Positions 14,186-20,690 of a stretch of 43,395 nt of DNA are shown one piece after another; the first letter of the stretch is position 1, and each line of letters starts with the position of its first letter. This stretch comes from a virus. The translations under genes were made by a program, and so were the position numbers. The DNA lies in the IMG/VR virus record IMGVR_UViG_3300022198_000441, positions 1-43,395 of that record. The stretch is one strand, 5' to 3'. The notes below the pieces were generated by a model. It was not told the DNA's origin. It worked only from the letters and a program-made list of their open reading frames with translations, and did not search any database.

Positions 14186-14216
14186 AGCCCTTGAACAAGG
14201 TGAAAGGGCTTTAAAG
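14180..14216 (+). terminator. Long hairpin after the zinc-ribbon pair (terminator or processing site)
   Basis: CTTTAAAGCCCTT (14180-14192) pairs perfectly with AAGGGCTTTAAAG (14204-14216), loop GAACAAGGTGA; GGA/TCC outside extend it past one bulged A. No T-run follows (ATCCTTTCG), so an RNase III type processing site or mRNA-stability element is as likely as a terminator. The 136 bases beyond it to 14352 hold no gene. They contain GGTTAG/CTAACC and a competing GCCAGC/GCTGGC pairing, so this leader may be structured. Confidence 0.5.
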
Positions 14217-14352
14217 ATCCTTTCGTATTAAGCGGCGGCTGTTGGGTCGCTGAGAAGCAGGAGACTGAAAACAGTAGGTCGGCCTGTATATAGGTTAGCC
14301 AGCCCCTATCTAACCCAATGCTGGCATCACTTAAATTAACGGAGAAAATGTT

Positions 14353-14733
14353 ATGCCTTCTGTATCTGGATATATTACTGTAGAAGTTGACGTTGCTGAT
14401 TATGACTCAGATGTTTCTATTGAGTTTTATGATTTAGAAGAAATCATGGATGCCGCCCAAGATAACAATTATACCAAAGAAGAAATTGTAGATTACTGTT
14501 TTGATAGTGGCCTCGACATGCTTGCTTATATAAAAAACTCTTGCGATGTTGAAGATCTTATTAAACTTTTATCGACTGTTGTATCCGAAAAGATTGCAAG
14601 CCTAAAAGATATTATTGATAACCGCAATGATCTTATTAATAATCGTGGCGATAAGATTAAAGAGCTTGAGGAACAGCTTAAGAAGCTGCAAGAAAAAAGT
14701 GATGAGGAGGCTGTCAAGAATGTCGCATACTGA
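14353..14733 (+). CDS. Acidic coiled-coil protein, 126 aa
   Basis: 126 residues, MPSVSGYITVEVDVADYDSD..., with site ACGGAGAAAATGTT. The N-half is a beta/alpha domain rich in Asp (VSIEFYDLEEIMDAAQD, EEIVDYCFDSGLDM). The C-half (about 75-118) is a coiled coil (KIKELEEQLKKLQEK). Follows a structured gap. Its 3' end carries GAGGAGG, the ribosome site for the next overlapping gene. No family recognised. Confidence 0.7.
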   Translation: MPSVSGYITVEVDVADYDSDVSIEFYDLEEIMDAAQDNNYTKEEIVDYCFDSGLDMLAYIKNSCDVEDLIKLLSTVVSEKIASLKDIIDNRNDLINNRGDKIKELEEQLKKLQEKSDEEAVKNVAY

Positions 14734-14923
14734 TTTTATATTTTTCTCTTGCCTTACTGATGATAACCCAAAAGTTATTAGAATCCCAGCGAGCCTTGAG
14801 GAATTAGACGATTGGCAGAAAGGTAGAAAGAGTATTGGTGAGGCTATGCCTCGCCTTTCTCAGTCTCAAGTAGACTTTTTAATGTATGGCTTAGAGCCAT
14901 TGGATTTCAGCACTGAGAGGTAA
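14720..14923 (+). CDS. Small hypothetical protein, 67 aa
   Basis: Started at the ATG at 14720, which follows a near-perfect GAGGAGG by nine bases and overlaps the upstream gene by 14; the open frame runs further back but has no site. Sequence MSHTDFIFFSCLTDDNPKVI..., with IPASLEELDDWQKGRKSIGE and MPRLSQSQVDFLMYGL. A small alpha/beta protein of unknown role. The following gene starts three bases after its stop. Confidence 0.65.
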   Translation: MSHTDFIFFSCLTDDNPKVIRIPASLEELDDWQKGRKSIGEAMPRLSQSQVDFLMYGLEPLDFSTER

Positions 14924-14925
14924 GT

Positions 14926-15528
14926 ATGTATTCTATTCATGCAAAAGCGATCCAAGATTACGCAAAAGAATCTAGTGATAATCTAGTTAATGTAATTACT
15001 ATGGTGGTCTTGAGCATTCAGCAACCTTGGGTGTCTGTCGGAAATCAAATGGCAGATGTAAAACAACATGGGATTAATTCTAAATTCCTTTGGGGTAACA
15101 AGCGGAGAGCCTATGAATATATAACTAAACGTAAGGACTTCATCCACAATCAATATCTTGCAGTTATAAACTCAAGTAAACCCGATACCGAAAAAGCATA
15201 TTCACTTATGAAAATCTTTCTTCGTGTTGACGGTCTTGGTATGGTTAAAGCTGGTTTTGTTTGTCAATTATCAGCAGGCTTAGTAGGTTGTATTGACCTT
15301 CATAATATTAGGCTGTATGGTATTGATGAAAAGATTTTAAAGTTACCAAAGTCTTTGAAGTCTCAAGATAAAAGAGATGAAAAGATAAACAAGTATATAT
15401 CTATATGTCACAATATAGGTACTGAAAATCTTTGGGATACTTGGTGTAATTATTTATCTACTAAGAGTCCAAAGTGGTCTGATGGCTTTGAAGTTTCTAA
15501 AGTTCATTACGACTATTTAATGGTGTAA
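14926..15528 (+). CDS. HhH DNA-glycosylase-like protein, 200 aa
   Basis: 200 residues. The stretch MKIFLRVDGLGMVKAGFVCQ then LSAGLVGCIDLHNIRLYG resembles the helix-hairpin-helix of DNA glycosylases/endonuclease III (L..V.G.G..KA.FV...VD.HN.R), with a candidate catalytic Asp in CIDLHN. The N-part (IQDYAKESSDNLVNVITMVV, INSKFLWGNKRRAYEYI) belongs to a phage family I recall from marine phages. I see no [4Fe-4S] cysteine cluster. It could repair or mark DNA, or be a catalytically dead DNA-binding relative. Confidence is high that it is a gene and moderate for the fold. Confidence 0.6.
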   Translation: MYSIHAKAIQDYAKESSDNLVNVITMVVLSIQQPWVSVGNQMADVKQHGINSKFLWGNKRRAYEYITKRKDFIHNQYLAVINSSKPDTEKAYSLMKIFLRVDGLGMVKAGFVCQLSAGLVGCIDLHNIRLYGIDEKILKLPKSLKSQDKRDEKINKYISICHNIGTENLWDTWCNYLSTKSPKWSDGFEVSKVHYDYLMV

Positions 15529-15551
15529 AACTAAACCTTTTGGAGTTTAAA

Positions 15552-16502
15552 ATGGAAAATGTAATTTCAATTTTTAATCGTGAGTTTCAACCCTCTATTT
15601 TTGATAAGGGTTATGGTTCCGCTGACTTTGATGTAGCAACAGTCCCTTTAGTTTATTTTGATGAGACAACCGATCAATGGCATCCTTCTAAAAAGGTTTC
15701 TGTTGTCCGAACAGATACTTATGAGGAGCTTGGGGTACACGGTACAAATTATAAACCTGTTGCACCCAAAAAATTAATTGATGCTCAACGCGCTATCATT
15801 ATGCGAAGCGAATTAGATACTGATGGCATCGTAGAAAAAATTGAAACTAGCCATAATGGTGCGGCAACCTTTGTTAAATATAGATTGCCAAGCCATATGT
15901 ATACAACACCAGACGGTGATACAGCCTGCTTAACATTGCTTGGTGTAACATCGCTTAATAGTACTTTCTCTTTTATTATGTCGGCTGGCGCTCATCAGTC
16001 AGCTTGCTTTAATGGTCAAGTATTTATTGGCGATGCTGCAGCATTATTCAAAGCTAGGCACACAAAGAATTTAGATATCGACAGAGCATCACGAACCATT
16101 GTTAAATGTTTAGAAGTATTTGACCGAGAGCGAGATCGTTGGGCTGAAATGTATAAAACCCCAGTGACTGAAAAGCAAGTAATGTTTTCTCTTGCTGAAG
16201 CCGCCGGTTGTCTAGACCTTGTACGGGCCGCAGTAAATGAAAGCGGTGTGTCATGGTCAGCAGTGTTTGATAAGTTACCGCGATTCAATAGCGCACTAAC
16301 TTATCTTGCTAAAGCATGGTCGCAATACTCTGAAAAGCAAGGCCGCAATCAATGGGCTTTATATAATACTTTAACTGATTGGTCTACTCATGCTCCAGCA
16401 CCAAGTAAAAAATCAGAAATCAATATTGCTTCAGTCAGTCACAAGCGGCAAGATGTTGTACGCCGTGTGGTAAACTCTGATGTATTCCGTATCGCGGCCT
16501 GA
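15552..16502 (+). CDS. DUF932-family protein, 316 aa
   Basis: 316 residues from the ATG at 15552, whose site TTGGAG lies just upstream (the longer frame begins with TTG). The family pattern runs VVRTDTYEELGVHGTNYKPV, then an ssDNA-protein-like middle (ETSHNGAATFVKYRLP, LTLLGVTSLNSTFSFI), QSACFNGQVFIGDAAALFKARHT and a helical C-part. DUF932/phage-plasmid-like proteins are common on phages and plasmids with no settled function; anti-restriction or DNA-maintenance roles have been suggested. It is one of the larger early genes, placed before a 57-residue gene and a strong terminator. Confidence 0.75.
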   Translation: MENVISIFNREFQPSIFDKGYGSADFDVATVPLVYFDETTDQWHPSKKVSVVRTDTYEELGVHGTNYKPVAPKKLIDAQRAIIMRSELDTDGIVEKIETSHNGAATFVKYRLPSHMYTTPDGDTACLTLLGVTSLNSTFSFIMSAGAHQSACFNGQVFIGDAAALFKARHTKNLDIDRASRTIVKCLEVFDRERDRWAEMYKTPVTEKQVMFSLAEAAGCLDLVRAAVNESGVSWSAVFDKLPRFNSALTYLAKAWSQYSEKQGRNQWALYNTLTDWSTHAPAPSKKSEINIASVSHKRQDVVRRVVNSDVFRIAA

Positions 16503-16653
16503 TAATGTTGATGTTGAATCTCTTGTTCAGCTTTATATTTATATAAAGCCCAATCCAGATTATGGTGGCTTGGCTGAATCGTTAAGAGAATTACACTTCA
16601 CTGAATCGGAGATCTTCAATGTCCTTCATAGAGTGCGTGAAGGTTACTACTAA
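16480..16653 (+). CDS. Small hypothetical protein, 57 aa
   Basis: 57 codons from an ATG 23 bases inside the DUF932 gene, running up to the terminator: MYSVSRPDNVDVESLVQLYI..., GGLAESLRELHFTESEIFNV, LHRVREGYY. Composition is that of a folded helical protein, and ESLRELHFTESEI resembles a small helix-turn-helix. The ribosome site is weak (GTGGT), so it may rely on coupling to the upstream stop. Unknown role. Confidence 0.55.
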   Translation: MYSVSRPDNVDVESLVQLYIYIKPNPDYGGLAESLRELHFTESEIFNVLHRVREGYY

Positions 16654-16660
16654 AAACTAT

Positions 16661-16685
16661 AGCGTCCTTCGGGGCGCTTTTTGTT
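16661..16685 (+). terminator. Rho-independent terminator with UUCG loop
   Basis: AGCGTCC (16661-16667), loop TTCG, GGGCGCT (16672-16678) with one G-T pair, then TTTTTG. This is a textbook intrinsic terminator with a super-stable tetraloop. It ends the DUF932 transcript; genes beyond it need read-through or anti-termination, because I see no strong promoter between it and 16696. Confidence 0.9.
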
Positions 16686-16695
16686 TAGGGGCTAT

Positions 16696-16902
16696 ATGAA
16701 ACAGCGACAAGAAAAAATGATTAATACTCATAGGCTAGTCAGATCAGCAATGAATGACGAGGACTATTGTGCATTTATTCTGGACTGTCTACATCAAGAG
16801 CAGAGCGAATGGTCTATAGAAGACTTAAATAAATTCTGGGACGATGCCGCCAAGTCTGGTGACACCGTTGAAGAATGGATCAACAACCACAAAGGAAAGT
16901 AA
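16696..16902 (+). CDS. Small acidic hypothetical protein, 68 aa
   Basis: Started at the ATG at 16696 with AGGGGC upstream; the longer frame begins at a TTG in the terminator's T-run. Sequence MKQRQEKMINTHRLVRSAM..., then DEDYCAFILDCLHQEQSEW, SIEDLNKFWDDAAKSG. Helical and acidic, with two cysteines. First gene after the strong terminator. No recognised family. Confidence 0.65.
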   Translation: MKQRQEKMINTHRLVRSAMNDEDYCAFILDCLHQEQSEWSIEDLNKFWDDAAKSGDTVEEWINNHKGK

Positions 16903-16903
16903 T

Positions 16904-17122
16904 ATGTATTATGTAACCCATTACAAAAACAATACTGGTGGTATGGTTATTTGGCGACACGTTAAACGACTCAAAGATTTTAAAGCCGATGAAGGTGTTG
17001 AATATTTGGTCGCTAAAAATAAAAAAGAAATGCAGATCAATATGGGTAGCTCGTTACCAATCTATATTGGATTGAACGGTGAGCTAAAAAAGTGTAGTAC
17101 ATATGCGTTGTATTTATTTTAG
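16904..17122 (+). CDS. Small hypothetical protein, 72 aa
   Basis: Started at the ATG at 16904 with AAAGGAAAGTAAT upstream; the preceding gene's stop is one base before. Sequence MYYVTHYKNNTGGMVIWRHV..., KRLKDFKADEGVEYLVAKN, KKEMQINMGSSLPIYIGLNG. A beta-rich basic mini-domain, possibly SH3-like, but the fold is not recognisable by eye. Role unknown. Confidence 0.65.
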   Translation: MYYVTHYKNNTGGMVIWRHVKRLKDFKADEGVEYLVAKNKKEMQINMGSSLPIYIGLNGELKKCSTYALYLF

Positions 17123-17131
17123 GAGATTATT

Positions 17132-17284
17132 ATGGCTCTTGTAACTATTGAATTGGAAATGGAAGTTGATGAAAATCTAGGCGTAATTACCTTACCGGAA
17201 GTAATAAACTATTTAGAAAATCTTATTGAAAATAACTGCCTAGATTTTAGCGTGAGGACTGGAGGTAACGATGCAACTAACTAA
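17132..17284 (+). CDS. Small acidic protein, 50 aa
   Basis: 50 codons, MALVTIELEMEVDENLGVIT..., with strong site AGGAGATTATT. It is acidic with a helical middle (VINYLENLIENN) and ends RTGGNDATN. Its 3' end overlaps the next gene by 14 bases and supplies that gene's site TGGAGGTAACG. Too short for usual callers; the good site and packing support it. Confidence 0.6.
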   Translation: MALVTIELEMEVDENLGVITLPEVINYLENLIENNCLDFSVRTGGNDATN

Positions 17285-17453
17285 ACCCCAACAAGAATCA
17301 CTCAAAAGAAAGTGGATGTTCTGGAATGAAGGTAAAAGTTATTTGAGGTTTCGACGCTCAGTCCAAAATATTATTGGGGGCGATGGTGCTGTCTGTGTAC
17401 AATGGAATGGTATGTGGTTAGCAATAGAGCCTGATGGATACACACATTCTTAG
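17271..17453 (+). CDS. Conserved-looking phage protein with GMW..EPDGYTHS end, 60 aa
   Basis: 60 residues, MQLTKPQQESLKRKWMFWNE.... The start LTKPQ...LKRKW and the end VQWNGMWLAIEPDGYTHS match a short family I recall from marine and proteobacterial phages (GMWLGIEPDGYTHS), of unknown function. Basic N-part (YLRFRRSVQNII), aromatic-rich C-part. Site TGGAGGTAACG. Confidence 0.75.
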   Translation: MQLTKPQQESLKRKWMFWNEGKSYLRFRRSVQNIIGGDGAVCVQWNGMWLAIEPDGYTHS

Positions 17454-17462
17454 GAGAATATT

Positions 17463-17675
17463 ATGAATAGGTTAGAAGAACTTCAATTCTGGAGACAGTT
17501 TTTTCGTGACCAAAAATCAGACCATCTAAAATACTATAGACGCTATAAGCGTTTGTTAGGTGAAGATGATAGCCTGACTCGTTTTATGCAGGGCTTTGCC
17601 GCAGGTTATACCAGCCCTATTAGTGTGATGGATACTCTTATAAAACATGAGGAGGTAAGAAATGGGAACCGCTAG
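17463..17675 (+). CDS. Small basic helical protein, 70 aa
   Basis: 70 residues, MNRLEELQFWRQFFRDQKSD..., site AGGAGAATATT. It is helical and basic (HLKYYRRYKRLLGEDDSLT), and then FMQGFAAGYTSPISVMDTLI. Overlaps the next gene by 14 bases, in which GAGGAGGTAAGAA is that gene's ribosome site. No recognised family. Confidence 0.65.
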   Translation: MNRLEELQFWRQFFRDQKSDHLKYYRRYKRLLGEDDSLTRFMQGFAAGYTSPISVMDTLIKHEEVRNGNR

Positions 17676-17901
17676 TATGTATGGGCATCAAGAATTTGAT
17701 GTAGAACTCGACTGCCCTTGGATGACTTTAGATGTTAAAGTTACTTATATAAATCATGGTGAGGAGGGTTTAGCTGAACTCGTTTCAGTAGAAGCCTATG
17801 GAATTGATATTACTAACTGGATTAATATTGATTACATATACGATCTTATTGCTGATGACATGAGTAACGCAGACTATCATTGGTCGGATCATGGAGACTA
17901 G
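17662..17901 (+). CDS. Small acidic protein, 79 aa
   Basis: 79 residues, MGTASMYGHQEFDVELDCPW.... The pattern of strands (DVELDCPWMTLDVKVTYINHG, LAELVSVEAYGIDITNWINI) ends with an acidic helix DLIADDMSNADYHW. Probably a beta-sandwich-like mini-domain. Preceded by a GAGGAGG site. Unknown role. Confidence 0.7.
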   Translation: MGTASMYGHQEFDVELDCPWMTLDVKVTYINHGEEGLAELVSVEAYGIDITNWINIDYIYDLIADDMSNADYHWSDHGD

Positions 17902-17903
17902 AT

Positions 17904-18104
17904 ATGAGTAATTCTTATTACCGATACAACTGCTCGGTCTGCAACGGCACAGACTTGATATGGCGGGGTGATATCTATTGGAATAACTTAGAAAAAAAGT
18001 TTGGTGTGGCCCAACTTGATAGCTACACCGAAGCATTTTGTGATGACTGCGATAAAGAAGTAAAGATAAAAAATAATGGAGATCAGCCTAATGATATCGA
18101 CTGA
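17904..18104 (+). CDS. Zinc-ribbon protein, 66 aa
   Basis: Started at the ATG at 17904 with ATGGAGACTAGAT upstream. CSVC near residue 9 and CDDC near residue 49 form a four-cysteine zinc ribbon with an intervening beta hairpin (DLIWRGDIYWNNLEKKFGV). The third such small zinc protein in the early block. Overlaps the next gene by 14 bases. Function unknown. Confidence 0.7.
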   Translation: MSNSYYRYNCSVCNGTDLIWRGDIYWNNLEKKFGVAQLDSYTEAFCDDCDKEVKIKNNGDQPNDID

Positions 18105-18333
18105 AATGCTCTGGCATGATTCAATCATTCGTATTTACGAACAACAAGACGGCGAAAAAGAAATGAAACTTTTGCATGAAATTACATTTTCGTGCGAAGG
18201 AATAAACAAAGATGAGCAAGCGGTCTTGGTTGCGAAAGCGGCACACGCTCTAGCAGATGCTTATCAGTATTGTATGGATGGTAACATTCATATCGCAACT
18301 GTACATATGAATAGCTTTGTTAATATGTGTTAG
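18091..18333 (+). CDS. Small hypothetical protein, 80 aa
   Basis: Started at the ATG at 18091, nine bases after GGAG; an in-frame ATG at 18076 would give 85 residues. Sequence MISTEMLWHDSIIRIYEQQD..., MKLLHEITFSCEGINKDEQ, AVLVAKAAHALADAYQYCM. A strand-rich N-half and helical C-half. No recognised family. Confidence 0.65.
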   Translation: MISTEMLWHDSIIRIYEQQDGEKEMKLLHEITFSCEGINKDEQAVLVAKAAHALADAYQYCMDGNIHIATVHMNSFVNMC

Positions 18334-18345
18334 AGGATGTTAAAT

Positions 18346-18876
18346 ATGAATATCTTTTATCGAAGTAAATGCCCACGCAAAGCCGCAGAAAGTTTATGTG
18401 ACCAGCACATTGTTAAGATGCCGCTGGAAACCGCACAGATTCTTTCTACTGCTCATCGTTTCCTTGACGGTAATCTTGTTGAAGGTCGCACTGAATCAGG
18501 CCGCAAGGCTAAACGCTGGGTCATGGATAAACATGATGATAAGTTTTATCTTGCGGCTCATGTCAATCATCCTAGTACAGTTTGGGCTAGACAAAGTAAG
18601 GAACATTACGAATGGTTGTATAAACACTTTGAAGCCCTCAGTACAGAGTTTGAAAAGCGTTTCAATCATAACCATAAGAGTTGGGATAAGTTAAAGTTCT
18701 TTACTAGCAAAGCCCCGCAAAGCATTGAGAGTAAAGGATTTGTTGACCCGCCTCAGTGTATGCCCGACGAGTTCAAAGATCCTGACACTGTTACAGCATA
18801 CAACAAATATTATGAATTTAAATTCTTTGATTGGTTACAGAAAGGGAGGCCAATGAGATGGACAAAGACCGCATAA
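18346..18876 (+). CDS. Conserved phage protein with CDQHIVKMPLETAQ motif, 176 aa
   Basis: Started at the ATG at 18346 after GAGGATGTTAAAT; an in-frame ATG at 18337 is possible. The N-terminus MNIFYRSKCPRKAAESLCDQ runs into HIVKMPLETAQILSTAHRF, a motif family widespread in phages and distantly reminiscent of pyrimidine-dimer glycosylase (Pyr_excise) proteins. Further blocks are HVNHPSTVWARQSKEHYEWL and PPQCMPDEFKDPDTVTAYNK. Conserved His and Glu (HIVKM.LE) look like an active or metal site. A DNA-repair or base-handling role is possible but not proven. Confidence 0.7.
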   Translation: MNIFYRSKCPRKAAESLCDQHIVKMPLETAQILSTAHRFLDGNLVEGRTESGRKAKRWVMDKHDDKFYLAAHVNHPSTVWARQSKEHYEWLYKHFEALSTEFEKRFNHNHKSWDKLKFFTSKAPQSIESKGFVDPPQCMPDEFKDPDTVTAYNKYYEFKFFDWLQKGRPMRWTKTA

Positions 18877-18968
18877 AACATTTTATTTACACCATGCCAG
18901 AATATTGGTATGCTTTTGGAATAATTATTTTCTTTAGTGTTGTTTTTATATTAACTGATTACATTTAA
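18858..18968 (+). CDS. Mini membrane protein, 36 aa
   Basis: 36 codons, MDKDRIKHFIYTMPEYWYAF..., with one span at about residues 17-35 (YAFGIIIFFSVVFILTDYI). The site GGGAGG precedes the ATG by nine bases, and the frame overlaps the upstream gene by 19 bases. Topology N-in by charge. Unknown function. Confidence 0.6.
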   Translation: MDKDRIKHFIYTMPEYWYAFGIIIFFSVVFILTDYI

Positions 18969-18982
18969 TATGGAGGTAAGTT

Positions 18983-19279
18983 ATGAGTATTGATGATGTA
19001 ACACCAGAAGAATGGAATAATATTAGATCTAGTACTATAACCGGAAAGCTTTATCATCCTCAAGATAAACATAATGCTGTTACAAAACCACAGCACTACA
19101 ACAAAGGCGGTATAGAAGCAATTGATTATATCAAGCAACAGCTTGGCCCCGGCTTTTGTGACTACTGTGCTGGAAATGTTATGAAATATTTACATAGATT
19201 TAAATACAAAAATGGTGTAGAAGATCTTAGGAAAGCTCGTGTTTATCTTGATTGGTTAATACAGGAAAGCTCAAAATGA
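18983..19279 (+). CDS. DUF3310 (SaV-like) nucleotide kinase-like protein, 98 aa
   Basis: 98 residues with the DUF3310 signature: VTKPQHYNKGGIEAIDYIK, then FCDYCAGNVMKYLHRFKYK, then VEDLRKARVYLDWLIQES. This short helical family is common in tailed phages, often beside nucleotide genes, and is annotated as nucleotide kinase-like from weak evidence. Site GGAGGTAAGTT. Coupled by ATGA to the MazG-like gene, which supports a nucleotide-pool role. Confidence 0.8.
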   Translation: MSIDDVTPEEWNNIRSSTITGKLYHPQDKHNAVTKPQHYNKGGIEAIDYIKQQLGPGFCDYCAGNVMKYLHRFKYKNGVEDLRKARVYLDWLIQESSK

Positions 19280-19587
19280 AATTTGATGACTATCAAAAAG
19301 CTGCCGCTGAAACGGCACAATACAAAGATATGTTTTATCCTATCGCATCTTTGATGGTTGAGTCAGCAGAACTATCTGATTTATTTATTAAGCCTATGTT
19401 AAGGGGCGACGATAAAAATGTCAATATAGATGATGTGATATCAGAAGCCGGTGATGTCCTTTGGAATCTTTCTATGTTATTGAAAGATCAGGGGGTTGAC
19501 TTGTCTACTGTTGCGGAGTATAATCTCTCTAAACTACGCAGTCGTGCTGAACGTGGAGTGATAAAAGGTTCTGGAGGTAATCGTTGA
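19276..19587 (+). CDS. MazG-like nucleotide pyrophosphohydrolase, 103 aa
   Basis: Started at the ATG at 19276, which overlaps the upstream stop as ATGA. The helical hydrolase pattern is SLMVESAELSDLF (ExxE-like), SEAGDVLWNLSMLLKDQG (ExxD) and YNLSKLRSRAERGVIKGSG (N..KL..R). These are the metal-binding acids of all-alpha NTP pyrophosphatases of the MazG/dUTPase-2 group. Phage MazG proteins hydrolyse dNTPs or alarmone-type nucleotides to hold the host in a growing state. Short, single-domain form. Confidence 0.75.
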   Translation: MKFDDYQKAAAETAQYKDMFYPIASLMVESAELSDLFIKPMLRGDDKNVNIDDVISEAGDVLWNLSMLLKDQGVDLSTVAEYNLSKLRSRAERGVIKGSGGNR

Positions 19588-19820
19588 AAGTTATACAAGG
19601 TAATTTTAAACAAGATAAAAAGAAATCTCTTAACGATAAAGTTACTGAAGGTCTTAAAAAATTACAAGACTCTTCAAATGAAGAAGAGTTAAGATATCCT
19701 TTTATCTTAATAGTTGATACTGGAGAAGACTTAAGAGTAGTATCTGATATTGATATGGAAAAGTTTAATCTTCTATTAGATCTTGTAAAGATGACTATAC
19801 TTACAGGAGACTATGAGTAA
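19584..19820 (+). CDS. Small hypothetical protein with TTG start, 78 aa
   Basis: 78 residues translated from TTG at 19584, six bases after a strong GGAGGT; its TTG overlaps the preceding TGA. Sequence MKVIQGNFKQDKKKSLNDK..., EELRYPFILIVDTGEDLRVV, DMEKFNLLLDLVKMTIL. A basic helical N-part and an alpha/beta C-part. No ATG alternative with a site. Unknown role. Confidence 0.65.
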   Translation: MKVIQGNFKQDKKKSLNDKVTEGLKKLQDSSNEEELRYPFILIVDTGEDLRVVSDIDMEKFNLLLDLVKMTILTGDYE

Positions 19821-20023
19821 TGGATGAGGTTTTTGATGTTGAAGATCATCTTTGTCGTGCGTTTGTTATGGGGCTAGGTACTGGCTTACCATCTTCAGAC
19901 GCTATGAGAAATATGATTAGTTGGATTAATCTAATGTCAGAAAAGGAGGCAAAAGCATTGACTGAAGATTATGTTATTAGTTGTATTCCGCGTTACATCA
20001 CTTTCTTGTTTAACAAATCTTAA
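19820..20023 (+). CDS. Small hypothetical protein, 67 aa
   Basis: 67 residues, MDEVFDVEDHLCRAFVMGLG..., TGLPSSDAMRNMISWINLM, EAKALTEDYVISCIPRYITF. Helical, mildly hydrophobic. ATG overlaps the upstream TAA as TAATG. It is the last small accessory gene before the replication module. No family recognised. Confidence 0.6.
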   Translation: MDEVFDVEDHLCRAFVMGLGTGLPSSDAMRNMISWINLMSEKEAKALTEDYVISCIPRYITFLFNKS

Positions 20024-20035
20024 GGAGATTTTATT

Positions 20036-20467
20036 ATGGCACTTGTTGAAGGCATTGCTTATTGGGCTTCTGTTACTACACCTAATACAACTTATACCCC
20101 TGTGTATACAGTTAATCTTGTAGTAGATGATGAGGTTGCAAATGATTTTAGATCTCGCGGCTTTACGGTTAAAGACATGGAAGAAGGCCCAGCCCTTTTA
20201 ATTAAACGTAAAGTTAATGGCCCCAATGGTATGATTCGTTCTGCCCCAAAACTTTTAGACCGCAACAAACAGCCATTAAATGTTGCTGTTGGTAATGGTT
20301 CAAAGGTTCGTGTTCAATACAAAGAGTGGGAAACTACTTGGAATGGTACTTCATATAAAGGTCTAGACTTTCAGGCCATGCAAGTATTAGATCTTATTGA
20401 ATATGCAAATCCAGATGGAGCAGAGTTTGATATTGTTTCTGATGACAACGATGGAGATGAATTATAA
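20036..20467 (+). CDS. Single-stranded DNA-binding protein (T7 gp2.5-like)
   Basis: 143 residues, MALVEGIAYWASVTTPNTTY.... An OB-fold-like run of strands (YTVNLVVDDEVANDFRSRGF, ALLIKRKVNGPNGMIRSAP, VGNGSKVRVQYKEWETTW) is followed by a very acidic tail ending DNDGDEL, the hallmark of gp2.5-type SSBs that recruit polymerase and helicase. Excellent site AAGGAGATTTTATT. It opens the replication block and is followed directly by a coupled small gene and the primase-helicase. It coats single strands and promotes annealing. Confidence 0.85.
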   Translation: MALVEGIAYWASVTTPNTTYTPVYTVNLVVDDEVANDFRSRGFTVKDMEEGPALLIKRKVNGPNGMIRSAPKLLDRNKQPLNVAVGNGSKVRVQYKEWETTWNGTSYKGLDFQAMQVLDLIEYANPDGAEFDIVSDDNDGDEL

Positions 20468-20688
20468 TGAATTATAGATACACGCACGAAGATAAAACCT
20501 ATGATGTTGAGAAGTTGTCTGGCGAAGGTCAGGCAACATTCAATCTTCTTGTTACTGTCCAACAAAGAATGGACGCACTGCAAGCAGACTTAACAATCTT
20601 ACAGGCTTCTTCAGTTGCTCTGCATTCCAAGATGCAAGAGTTCCTTGAAGATGAAGCTTTGGTTGAGGACAATGAAACGGAGGAATAA
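20467..20688 (+). CDS. DUF6447-like small protein, 73 aa
   Basis: 73 residues, MNYRYTHEDKTYDVEKLSGE.... The opening (short beta hairpin, then LSGEGQATFNLLVTVQQRMD and a coiled coil LQADLTILQASSVALHSKM) resembles the DUF6447 pattern, a short phage family lying beside replication genes, with unknown function. Overlaps the SSB stop by a base and is followed three bases later by the helicase gene. Acidic C-tail (EDNETEE). Confidence 0.65.
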   Translation: MNYRYTHEDKTYDVEKLSGEGQATFNLLVTVQQRMDALQADLTILQASSVALHSKMQEFLEDEALVEDNETEE

Positions 20689-20690
20689 AC

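Noticed and set aside
14215-14345. Possible tRNA
   Set aside because: The region can fold, but I find no T-loop GGTTCRA pattern, no CCA end and no cloverleaf with a 5-bp anticodon stem.
18076-18090. Upstream ATG for the 80-residue gene
   Set aside because: The ATG at 18076 overlaps the GGAG that serves as the ribosome site for 18091, so the later start is preferred.
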